Shown here: one piece after another, positions 4,486 to 11,021 of the stretch
Layout of the letters: every line of letters starts with the position of its first letter
Numbering within the stretch: the first letter of the stretch is position 1
Made by a program: the position numbers and the translations under genes
Notes under the pieces: model-generated
What the model was told of the DNA's origin: nothing
Seen by the model: the letters and a program-made list of their open reading frames with translations, nothing else
The model's database searches: none
Source: an uncultured Bacillota bacterium
GTDB lineage: Bacteria; Bacillota_I; Bacilli_A; RFN20; CAG-631
Reading direction: 5' to 3'
Assembly: GCA_905197115.1 (NCBI GenBank)
Contig: CAJJXN010000039.1
Span: 1-12,090, forward strand
Length of the DNA stretch: 12,090 bases

Positions 4486-6917
4486 ATAGTATCTACGATT
4501 GTACCTTCATTTAAAGCATTTTGAATTAATTCATTCACGTTTAAGGATTGACCAATGTCGATTAAAGATATATCAGTAGCGGAAATGGTAAGTGTTAAAC
4601 CACTCATTGCCACTCCACCAGTAACAGCGATATTGGAAATATATCCATTTTCATTGATTCCTAAAGAAATATTAAAATCTTCAGAAACAGATAAATTAGA
4701 ACCTTCTTTAACTAAAGTAATAGCTGTTTTATCAATTATAATGTTAAAAGAAGTATGTTCTTCATTCGAAGTGAAATCTTTGATTATATTTTTAAAATCG
4801 ATTGTTGCAGAAGCATCGGCATTATTTTTTACAGTATCAGCAGCATTTAAAATATAGAATATATTATTGGCGATATCTTCATTAAATTGTTGCGTTGTAA
4901 AACATTTTTTCTCATTGATGGTTTCTTCTTTTGAAAACAACCCTTTCTTTTGATTATAAGTGCAATTTAAATAAACACGATCATTTGCTTCATCTAAATA
5001 AATTAAAGAAGTAGCATCTCCTTTAAAAATTTGACGAACAGCATCTTTTTTAACATCGATTTTAAAATATCCTTTTACTTTATTGTTTTCATCTAAGCTA
5101 ATTTGAATTTCAAAGCCGACACTTGCTTTATAAGCACCGCTTAAAGCGCTAAGAGAAATATTACCATTAATATGGAAATCTTTTAATTGAGCAGTTAAAG
5201 AAATTGGATCGGCTAAAGCAATTAGATGGTCAAACCAATTTAAAGATGAGGTGTAATCAATTTCAAAAATGAATTCATTTGAAGAAACTTGGGCAGTGAT
5301 TTTTTCATAAAGAATAGTCATTTCTGCAAAGTTAAAGAAATATTCTTCGTTTACTTTTTCAAAATCAGCTTCACAAATGAAATTTTTTCCATAAAAAGGA
5401 TTGGTATTACCAACAACTTCCCCATTTCCTTCTTGGAAAGTATTTTTTATTTCAACAGATATATGTGCTTTATTTTCTTGATAAACCACTTCAATATTTT
5501 CAATAGAAGGTGTTTGTGATAAGAAATTGTTTAAAAATTCTACGACATCAAAAACTTCTTTTGGTAAAACATTTAATAATTTTTGATAAGTTTTTAAAAG
5601 ATCAAAGGCAAATACTTTTCCAAAAGCAGAAACATAAGATTGTTCTTGATTAATTTCAACTAAAATAAGTTCATTTTGATAATTTAAAATGGCTTTTAAA
5701 GTTACCGATTGAAGTAATTCTTCTACACTTAAAACTTTTTGATTAATTAAGTCTTCAATAATGGCTTCCTTCATACTAAATTGTAATTGAATATCCATCG
5801 TAGCGTCTCCTATTAAAGAAGCGTCAAGCGTAACTACTTTATTATTCGAAAATGCCGAACGAATAATATTTAAAGCTTGTACTTGATAATTGGTTTGTTT
5901 AACATACACTGCTTTAATGGTAATGTCTCCTGTTAATATGTCAAAACTTTTATCCCATTTTACGAATACATAATTATATTCATTATTTTCTTCTTGATAA
6001 GTAGGATTTTCTGGAGCAACAATTGTTGTTCCATATTCTGCAGTAACTTGTTTTAAAATAGAATCATCATAATTTAAAAACGTATAAGTATATTGGTTAA
6101 GCGTTTCGTTAAATATTGGATAGATATCTAAATTTTCGTGAATAGTTGAAAAATCGTCCACAGTCCATTTTTTAAAAGAATAAGAATATTGTGCTGTCGC
6201 ATCTTTTGTTGGAGTATCAGTTGGAGGAGTAATAAAACTTCCTTCTTCCACTCTTTCTTCTTTCATCACATTTCCATTGGCATCATAGAAACGATAAGTA
6301 TATGTTTTTACTTTTGTATATAACGCTTTGATTTGAATATCTTGAGTTAAAATGGAAAATTCTTGATTCCACCCTATAAAAGTATAGAAATAATCGTCAT
6401 CTTCATAAGTTGGATTTTGTGGTGCAATAATTTCAGTTCCATAATCGGCGGTTGTTGTTTTAAGTACACTATCATCATAATTGAAGAAAGTATACGTATA
6501 TTGATTAATTATTTCGGAATAGATTGGATAAATATCCATATCTTGATGAATACTAGAAAAATCATCGCATGTCCATTTTAAAAAAGTAAAACTATATTGA
6601 TCAGTTTTCTTTTTTGTTGGTAATTCATCAGGTGGTATGATTGGATTGCCTTCTAATATGCGGTCTTGTTTAATAATCGTATTATAAGCATCATAAAAAC
6701 GATACGTATAATAAATTTCTGGCTCTATAGTTGAACTAGAAGAACTACTTGAATCTGTAGAGTTTGAAATGGAGGTAGGTGAAGAAGTATAAATGGATTG
6801 AGAAGAATTTGAATTTAAATTCTTTGATGTTTCATTTAAATTGCGACTACATCCTCCTAAAATAAATGTGGCACTCAAAGCAAAAAAAATGAGTGTCTTT
6901 TTTGGTTTAATAAACAT
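4482..6917 (-). CDS. large surface lipoprotein with InlB/Listeria-Bacteroides-like repeats
   Basis: The 811-residue protein starts with a lipoprotein signal peptide: basic MFIKPKK, a hydrophobic core, and lipobox LGGC with the lipidated Cys23. A Ser/Asn/Thr-rich linker (about 24-63) should span the wall or glycan layer. Four beta-type modules follow at about 70-139, 140-205, 206-275 and 276-343. Each has the YTYxF start and a central KW or GW (W115, W183, W251, W321) typical of InlB B-repeat/Listeria-Bacteroides (Flg_new) repeats. Residues 344-811 show no domain I can name. They alternate short polar and hydrophobic stretches as in beta-rich extracellular proteins and hold few cysteines. A role in surface binding or adhesion is inference from the repeats only. 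The ATG has an AGGGGG-type ribosome binding site and a perfect promoter. The stop is TGA, inside the promoter of the next gene. Confidence 0.85.
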   Translation of the reverse strand: MFIKPKKTLIFFALSATFILGGCSRNLNETSKNLNSNSSQSIYTSSPTSISNSTDSSSSSSSTIEPEIYYTYRFYDAYNTIIKQDRILEGNPIIPPDELPTKKKTDQYSFTFLKWTCDDFSSIHQDMDIYPIYSEIINQYTYTFFNYDDSVLKTTTADYGTEIIAPQNPTYEDDDYFYTFIGWNQEFSILTQDIQIKALYTKVKTYTYRFYDANGNVMKEERVEEGSFITPPTDTPTKDATAQYSYSFKKWTVDDFSTIHENLDIYPIFNETLNQYTYTFLNYDDSILKQVTAEYGTTIVAPENPTYQEENNEYNYVFVKWDKSFDILTGDITIKAVYVKQTNYQVQALNIIRSAFSNNKVVTLDASLIGDATMDIQLQFSMKEAIIEDLINQKVLSVEELLQSVTLKAILNYQNELILVEINQEQSYVSAFGKVFAFDLLKTYQKLLNVLPKEVFDVVEFLNNFLSQTPSIENIEVVYQENKAHISVEIKNTFQEGNGEVVGNTNPFYGKNFICEADFEKVNEEYFFNFAEMTILYEKITAQVSSNEFIFEIDYTSSLNWFDHLIALADPISLTAQLKDFHINGNISLSALSGAYKASVGFEIQISLDENNKVKGYFKIDVKKDAVRQIFKGDATSLIYLDEANDRVYLNCTYNQKKGLFSKEETINEKKCFTTQQFNEDIANNIFYILNAADTVKNNADASATIDFKNIIKDFTSNEEHTSFNIIIDKTAITLVKEGSNLSVSEDFNISLGINENGYISNIAVTGGVAMSGLTLTISATDISLIDIGQSLNVNELIQNALNEGTIVDTI
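5889..6710 (-). repeat. tandem duplication of a 136-codon double repeat module within the lipoprotein
   Basis: Protein residues 70-205 and 206-343 align from end to end with a period of 136 residues (408 bases). Matching pairs include YTYRFYDA with YTYRFYDA, SSIHQDMDIYPI with STIHENLDIYPI, and YTYTFFNYDDSVLK with YTYTFLNYDDSILK. Within each copy two related modules of about 70 and 66 residues alternate, giving an A-B-A-B order. Confidence 0.85.
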
Positions 6918-6919
6918 AA

Positions 6920-6972
6920 AAATCCCCCTTGAAAAACACTCACATTATAAAAATAAAATCGAATGATGTCAA
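6920..6972 (-). promoter_or_regulatory. perfect consensus promoter of the lipoprotein gene
   Basis: TTGACA (6967-6972) and TATAAT (6944-6949) are exact and are separated by the ideal 17 bases. A G-rich ribosome binding site (AAGGGGGAT, about 6922-6930) precedes the ATG. Strong constitutive expression is the simplest reading. Confidence 0.88.
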
Positions 6973-7013
6973 GAAAAAGCAAAAACCTTTTGTTTTATAT
7001 ATAAAACAAAAAG
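6973..7013 (-). terminator. probable A+T-rich terminator of the YjdF-like gene
   Basis: A perfect 24-base palindrome (6988-7011, arms TTTTGTTTTATA / TATAAAACAAAA) lies just after the stop of the gene ending at 7021. On the minus strand it is followed by GGTTTTTGCTTTTTC. The stem has only one G-C pair, so it is weaker than the other terminators here. It ends directly before the -35 box of the lipoprotein promoter. Confidence 0.55.
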
Positions 7014-7020
7014 TGTATAA

Positions 7021-7773
7021 TTAATCTTCTACACTTTCGTCTTTAACCTCTTCATTTGTTTGGGTAGTAGATATGTTTTGAATATCTTTTTCTTTTAAAA
7101 CAGCAAACTTTTCAAAAGCATTTTTTTCTTTTTTCAATGTAAAGTAACCAATAATTGCAAAAATAGTTGCACCAATTGTATCAAGCATTAAATCTTTCAT
7201 AGTGTCTTTTAAAGCAGCTCGACCAACAAATGGTTCTAAAGTAACGGAGTTCATATATCTTTGCATATTAGAACCTGTGAATTGATCGGCAAAATATTCG
7301 ACAACTTCCCATAAAACACCAATTGTCACAGCAAAACAAACGGCAAAAATGGCAACAAAGGCTGGAGATAATTGCACACCTTTTGCATTTTCATTTAAAA
7401 CATTAATTATAGAAAAAGAAAGAATTGCTAAAGTGGCACCATTAAAAGTGTGTAAAATAGAATCCCAAATTTTAACTTTTACATAAAACTGACAAATTTC
7501 ACCTAATACGAAATGACTAACACATACAACTAAATAAATGATTAATAATACATTTGAAAAACGTACTTTGGCTTTTTTCTCTAAAAAACGAGGTACCATA
7601 AGACATACTAAAAATAATAAAGATTGAATTGCATTAAATGCAAATCGACTTCGTTGGCTATCATCTTTCACTAAAAACATTCCTAAAACACTTAATATAA
7701 ATGTTATCCCAACTAATATTCTCCCAATGTTATAAAAAAGATTTGTTCTTTTTTGTTGTTTAATCGACTTCAT
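7021..7773 (-). CDS. YjdF/DUF2238-like integral membrane protein
   Basis: The 250-residue protein has about six or seven hydrophobic helices (roughly 14-34, 46-62, 73-91, 108-126, 137-155, 196-213). It ends in a long charged, Glu/Lys-rich C-terminal tail (214-250). Conserved-looking polar motifs within the membrane region are WDSILH (103-108), WEVVEYFAD (155-163) and DTMKDLMLDTIGA (190-202). This order of a Trp-Asp...His motif, a Trp-Glu...Glu motif and an Asp-x4-Asp motif resembles the YjdF/DUF2238 family, whose function is unknown to me. The paired acidic residues and His could bind a metal; that is inference. A GTG at 7782 would add three residues but lies inside the ribosome binding site. 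The ATG at 7773-7771 is preferred because AGGAG (7782-7786) sits eight bases upstream. The gene is divergent from the PAP2 phosphatase gene. Confidence 0.7.
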   Translation of the reverse strand: MKSIKQQKRTNLFYNIGRILVGITFILSVLGMFLVKDDSQRSRFAFNAIQSLLFLVCLMVPRFLEKKAKVRFSNVLLIIYLVVCVSHFVLGEICQFYVKVKIWDSILHTFNGATLAILSFSIINVLNENAKGVQLSPAFVAIFAVCFAVTIGVLWEVVEYFADQFTGSNMQRYMNSVTLEPFVGRAALKDTMKDLMLDTIGATIFAIIGYFTLKKEKNAFEKFAVLKEKDIQNISTTQTNEEVKDESVED

Positions 7774-7781
7774 AAAAATCA

Positions 7782-7813
7782 CTCCTACTTTAATTATACA
7801 AAAGTATAATTAA
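7782..7813 (-). promoter_or_regulatory. promoter of the YjdF-like gene
   Basis: TATAAT at 7793-7798 on the minus strand is exact. A partial -35 (TTTACT) lies 16 bases upstream, and AGGAG at 7782-7786 is the Shine-Dalgarno. It is back to back with the PAP2 promoter in an 85-base divergent region. Confidence 0.55.
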
Positions 7814-7833
7814 AAGTAAATAATTAAAAAATA

Positions 7834-7854
7834 TGTTATACTATAAATGGTGAG
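7834..7854 (+). promoter_or_regulatory. extended -10 promoter and ribosome binding site of the PAP2 gene
   Basis: TATGTTATACT gives a TATACT -10 (7837-7842) with an extended TG (7834-7835). The expected transcript start near 7849 would exclude the ATG at 7847 and leave a very short leader carrying GGTGAG (7849-7854). That supports the ATG at 7859 as the true start. Confidence 0.55.
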
Positions 7855-7858
7855 AAAA

Positions 7859-8398
7859 ATGGATACGAGAATTTTAGATTTTATTAGTGAACATTTACAT
7901 TCAAAAGGATTCGATATAATCATGAAAATTTTTACGATTCTTGGAGAAGCAGGTATTTTTGGTATAAGTCTTGCTATTATATGCATTTGTTTGAAAAAAT
8001 ATCGTAAAGTTGGAATTCTAATATTAATTACGATGGTTTGTGGTTTTTTGATTGGAAATTTGCTTTTTAAAAATATCATTGCTCGCGCTAGACCTTGTGT
8101 TGTTTTTCCGAGTAAAACACATTTTATTTCTTGCCCTAAAGGATATTCAATGCCAAGCGGGCATACTTTGCATAGTTTTATTCCGGCATTTGTCTTATTA
8201 TTTAATAAAAAAACAAAAATGGGGATAATTACTTTATTATGTGCTTGTTTAATTGCTTTTTCTAGAATGTATTTTTATGTGCATTATCCAAGTGATATAT
8301 TATTTGGATTTATACTTGCGGGAGTTTTAGCTTTTAGTGTTTGTTTGATTGTCAATAAATGTCCAAAAATAAATCAATTATTTTCTTCAAATAATTAA
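7859..8398 (+). CDS. PAP2-family membrane lipid phosphatase
   Basis: Type 2 phosphatidic acid phosphatases remove phosphate from lipid phosphates at the outer membrane face, such as undecaprenyl pyrophosphate or phosphatidylglycerol phosphate. All three signature motifs are intact in the 179 residues. They are Kx6RP (K71 to P79), PSGH (99-102, the catalytic acid-base His102) and SRx5Hx3D (S135-R136, nucleophile His142, Asp146). Hydrophobic helices flank them at about 30-46, 52-69, 104-116, 122-138 and 147-166. The enzyme is short but complete for this family. An upstream ATG at 7847 would add four residues, but it has no ribosome binding site and probably precedes the transcript start. The ATG at 7859 follows GGTGAG and is preferred. 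No terminator separates it from the VTT-domain gene 52 bases downstream, so they may be one transcript. The substrate cannot be fixed from sequence; a lipid-carrier role is the best guess. Confidence 0.88.
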   Translation: MDTRILDFISEHLHSKGFDIIMKIFTILGEAGIFGISLAIICICLKKYRKVGILILITMVCGFLIGNLLFKNIIARARPCVVFPSKTHFISCPKGYSMPSGHTLHSFIPAFVLLFNKKTKMGIITLLCACLIAFSRMYFYVHYPSDILFGFILAGVLAFSVCLIVNKCPKINQLFSSNN

Positions 8399-8450
8399 TA
8401 AATTTGTTTTCATCTTAATATATTGTTAGTAAAGTATTGAGGTGAAAATA

Positions 8451-9134
8451 ATGAAAAAAACAGAAAGAAAAGATGTCATAAAGTTTATCTTTTTTATATT
8501 ATTTTTTGTTTCCGTTATTGTGTGTAGTATAATTTTTGCTCCAAAGTTAAAAGTGTTTTCAGACTTTGGCTTAATAAGAGATAAAATAAAATCTTATAAA
8601 AGTTTAAGTTTTATTGCGTTTATCTTATTACAAATTATTCAAGTGGTAGTCTTTGTTTTGCCAGGAGATGCTGTAAATATGGTAGGTGGCTTTATATTTG
8701 GTATATATTTGGGTTCAGTTCTATCCATTGTTGGCGTTGTTTTAGGTAGCATTTTAGCATTTTTTATTGCTCGGTGGTTAGGATATGGCTTTGTTTCTAA
8801 ATTTATCAAACCTCAGAAACTAGAAAAGATTACCCATTTATTAGATTCAAATGCGGGAACTTTATCTTTGTTTGTAATATGCAATTTACCTTTTGTTCCT
8901 AAAGACATTTTAATGTATTGTGCAGGACTAACACCGGTAAAACCTTCTAGAGTATTAACGATTTATTGTTTATCACGCATTCCTGGAATTATTATTTGGA
9001 CATCTGTTGGAGCCCAAGTTTATAATCAAAATGTCTTAGGATTAATTATTACTTTTGCTGTTTTGGCGGTGTTTTTAGGAGTTATATTATTATTAAAAAA
9101 TCATATACAAAAAAAGAAAAATCAAGCGGCTTAA
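8451..9134 (+). CDS. TVP38/TMEM64-type membrane protein (VTT/SNARE-associated domain, DedA-related)
   Basis: VTT-domain proteins are polytopic membrane proteins. Some relatives move lipids or lipid carriers across the membrane, such as DedA-type undecaprenyl phosphate translocases. The 227 residues contain an N-terminal helix (about 11-30) and the re-entrant segment VLPGDAVNMVGGFIFGIYLG (69-88). They continue with the GSILAFFIARWLG motif (99-111). The second half of the domain is LPFVPKDILMYCAGLTP (146-162) and SRIPGIIIWTSVGA (175-188). A last helix at about 195-215 and a Lys-rich cytoplasmic tail complete the protein. The frame is open to a GTG at 8442, but that triplet is part of the ribosome binding site GAGGTGA (8439-8445), so the ATG at 8451 is the start. 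It lies behind a PAP2 phosphatase, fitting a joint role in lipid-phosphate turnover, which is inference. Confidence 0.87.
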   Translation: MKKTERKDVIKFIFFILFFVSVIVCSIIFAPKLKVFSDFGLIRDKIKSYKSLSFIAFILLQIIQVVVFVLPGDAVNMVGGFIFGIYLGSVLSIVGVVLGSILAFFIARWLGYGFVSKFIKPQKLEKITHLLDSNAGTLSLFVICNLPFVPKDILMYCAGLTPVKPSRVLTIYCLSRIPGIIIWTSVGAQVYNQNVLGLIITFAVLAVFLGVILLLKNHIQKKKNQAA

Positions 9135-9155
9135 AATTTTTTAAGCCGTTTTTTT
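9127..9155 (+). terminator. intrinsic terminator after the VTT-domain gene
   Basis: CGGCTTAAAA (9127-9136) pairs with TTTTAAGCCG (9139-9148); the working stem is at least CGGCTTAA/TTAAGCCG. It is followed by seven T (9149-9155). The TAA stop at 9132-9134 lies inside the left arm. Confidence 0.9.
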
Positions 9156-9173
9156 AATATTATTAAAAAAACT

Positions 9174-9230
9174 CTAGCAAAAGAAAAAACCTTTGTTTAT
9201 AATAGACTCGAAAGAGAACATTAGAAAGGA
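9174..9230 (+). promoter_or_regulatory. promoter and ribosome binding site of the oxidoreductase/ThuA/TIM-barrel operon
   Basis: TATAAT at 9198-9203 is exact. The best -35 (CTAGCA, 9174-9179, 18-base spacer) is poor, which suits a regulated promoter. AAAGGA at 9225-9230 precedes the ATG at 9240. I see no clear catabolite-repression (cre) site or other palindromic operator. Confidence 0.6.
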
Positions 9231-9239
9231 AATATTAAA

Positions 9240-10304
9240 ATGAAAAAATTAAGAATTGGTGTAATTGGAAATGGAGGCATATCAAATTCGGTTCACTTGC
9301 CAGCGTATCGCAATATCAAAGATGCTGAAATTGTTGCAACGTGTGACTTGATTCCTCAAAGAATGGATGCAGCTGAAGAAATTATTGGTCATCCATTAAA
9401 AAAATATACAAATTATGAAGATTTAATTGCGGATAAAGATATTGATGCTATCGATATTTGCACCCCAAATTATCTTCACTCAATTATTGCTGTAAAAGCA
9501 TTAAAAGCGAATAAACATGTTTTTTGTGAAAAACCAGACGCAGTTTCAGTTGAAGAAGTCTTAAAAATGCAAAAAGCAGCAGAAGAATCAAAGAAAGTAT
9601 TAATGGTAATGAGAAACAATCGCCATTTATCGACATCAAAATTTTTGAAAAAATATATTGAAGAAGGAAAAATGGGAGAAATATATTGTGGTCGTTGTGG
9701 CTGGATTCGTAGAAGAGGCATCCCTGGAAGAGGGGGATGGTTTACAACGAAAGAAAAATCAGGCGGAGGACCACTTATTGATTTAGGGGTACATATGATT
9801 GACCTTGCTATTTATTTGATGGGAAATCCAAAACCAATCGCTGTATCTGGCTCAGTATTTAATAAATTTGCAAATGATGATGCAGAAAGTGATTCAGTTC
9901 ACTCATCTTTTGGAGACGTTGTAGAAAATGGAACTTTTGATGTTGAAGATTTAGCAATGGGCTTTATTAAATTTGATAATGGAGCATGTTTGCAAATTGA
10001 ATTTAGTTGGGCGTCAAATGTAAAAGAAGAAAAGAATTTTGTTGAACTAAGAGGTACAAAAGGTGGTTTAAGTTGGGAACCGAACCATTATACAATTTTT
10101 ACGGAAGAAAATGGTCAATTGTTTGATTTAGAACCAAAAGGATCTTTAATTTCAAATGGTCATGCTGCTAACTTACAACACTTTGTAGATGTAGTTTTAC
10201 ACGATAAAAAGCCTGATTTTGTGCCACAACAAGGCGTTCATATGATAAAAATTTTAGAAGCTATTTATAAATCAGCAGAAATTGGCAAAGAGGTTTTATT
10301 ATGA
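9240..10304 (+). CDS. Gfo/Idh/MocA-family NAD(P)-dependent sugar oxidoreductase
   Basis: Enzymes of this family oxidise or reduce a sugar or cyclitol hydroxyl with NAD(P). The 354 residues have an N-terminal Rossmann fold with GVIGNGGISN (7-16). Asp36 lies after the second strand (ATCD), favouring NAD over NADP. CEKP (96-99) carries the catalytic Lys98. The C-terminal alpha/beta domain carries GGGPLIDLGVHMIDL (175-189), with the conserved Asp181 and His185 that complete the active site. WIRRRGIPGRGGWF (155-168) is a basic, glycine-rich segment as in relatives acting on glycosides. It is the first gene of a three-gene operon. Its TGA stop overlaps the ATG of the ThuA gene by four bases (ATGA). 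That context favours oxidation of a sugar or glycoside, perhaps to a 3-keto form. The substrate is unknown, and an inositol or other sugar dehydrogenase remains possible. Confidence 0.9.
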   Translation: MKKLRIGVIGNGGISNSVHLPAYRNIKDAEIVATCDLIPQRMDAAEEIIGHPLKKYTNYEDLIADKDIDAIDICTPNYLHSIIAVKALKANKHVFCEKPDAVSVEEVLKMQKAAEESKKVLMVMRNNRHLSTSKFLKKYIEEGKMGEIYCGRCGWIRRRGIPGRGGWFTTKEKSGGGPLIDLGVHMIDLAIYLMGNPKPIAVSGSVFNKFANDDAESDSVHSSFGDVVENGTFDVEDLAMGFIKFDNGACLQIEFSWASNVKEEKNFVELRGTKGGLSWEPNHYTIFTEENGQLFDLEPKGSLISNGHAANLQHFVDVVLHDKKPDFVPQQGVHMIKILEAIYKSAEIGKEVLL

Positions 10305-11011
10305 AAGTCGTGATTTACAACGAACATAATGCACATCATAAAGAAGGAAAAACGCTACTTGCTTATCCAAATGGAATTCATGGGGCTTTAAAAGATTTAT
10401 TTGAAAGCCATCATCATGATGTTGAAGTGTACACGCTTGAAAATATCAATTCTATTAGCGATGAAACTTTAAAAAATACAGATGTTATGGTTTGGTGGGG
10501 GCATATGAATCATCAAGATGTAAAAGATGAAGTGGCTCAACGTATAGCAGACCAAGTTTTAAAAGGAATGGGATTTATTGCTCTTCATTCATCGCATTTA
10601 GCGAAACCATTTAAAAAATTAATGGGAACGGCTTGCAATTTAAAATGGCGAGAAATTGATGAAAAAGAACGAGTTTGGGTTGTGAATCCTACACATCCAA
10701 TTGCAAAGGGGATAAATGAGTATTTTGAAATTCCACATGAAGAAATGTATGGGGAACCTTTTGGGATTCCTACTCCGGATGAATTAGTTTTTATTGGCTG
10801 GTTCCAAGGAGGAAATGTTTTTAGAAGTGGGTGTTGTTATCAAAGAGGTTATGGAAAAGTATTTTATTTTCAACCAGGACATGAAACAAATCCAACTTTT
10901 ATGATTAAAGAAGTACAACAAGTGTTATTAAATGCACTCGATTGGGCAAAACCAACGAAACGTTTAGACGAAATTATTTGCCCTAACGTAGAATCTTTAG
11001 AAAAATTCTAG
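10301..11011 (+). CDS. ThuA-domain protein (trehalose-utilisation-like, glutamine amidotransferase-like fold)
   Basis: The 236 residues form a single ThuA domain, a class-I-glutamine-amidotransferase-like fold named after the rhizobial trehalose-utilisation protein. Recognisable pieces are DVMVWWGHMNHQDV (61-74), GFIALHSSH (91-99) and NPTHPIAKGI (129-138). HEEMYGEPF (146-154) and GYGKVFYFQPGHET (183-196) complete the set. The clustered histidines (H68, H71, H96, H99, H132, H146, H194) could bind metal or substrate. The usual amidotransferase Cys nucleophile is replaced in the strand-turn-helix (ALHSSH), so glutaminase activity is not expected. ThuA proteins are associated with 3-keto-disaccharide metabolism together with Gfo/Idh/MocA enzymes; the precise reaction is not settled to my knowledge. 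The gene starts in the stop of the oxidoreductase gene (ATGA overlap), which implies translational coupling. It is followed after ten bases by the TIM-barrel gene. The stop is TAG. Confidence 0.87.
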   Translation: MKVVIYNEHNAHHKEGKTLLAYPNGIHGALKDLFESHHHDVEVYTLENINSISDETLKNTDVMVWWGHMNHQDVKDEVAQRIADQVLKGMGFIALHSSHLAKPFKKLMGTACNLKWREIDEKERVWVVNPTHPIAKGINEYFEIPHEEMYGEPFGIPTPDELVFIGWFQGGNVFRSGCCYQRGYGKVFYFQPGHETNPTFMIKEVQQVLLNALDWAKPTKRLDEIICPNVESLEKF

Positions 11012-11021
11012 GAGGAAAAAA

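Noticed and set aside
4555..6581. Three plus-strand open frames (4555-4857, 5289-5519, 6363-6581) opposite the lipoprotein gene
   Set aside because: All lie antisense within a coherent signal-peptide-to-stop coding sequence, are short and hydrophobic by composition bias, and lack ribosome binding sites.
7810..8079. Minus-strand open frame across the PAP2 gene
   Set aside because: It is antisense to the intact PAP2 frame and extends through that gene's promoter; no start signal is visible.
9204..9239. Short leader before the oxidoreductase operon, considered as a riboswitch
   Set aside because: It is only about 30 bases from the probable transcript start to the ATG, too short for a known riboswitch, and no hairpin is visible.
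9476..9721. Minus-strand open frame inside the oxidoreductase gene
   Set aside because: It is a shadow of the Gfo/Idh/MocA frame.
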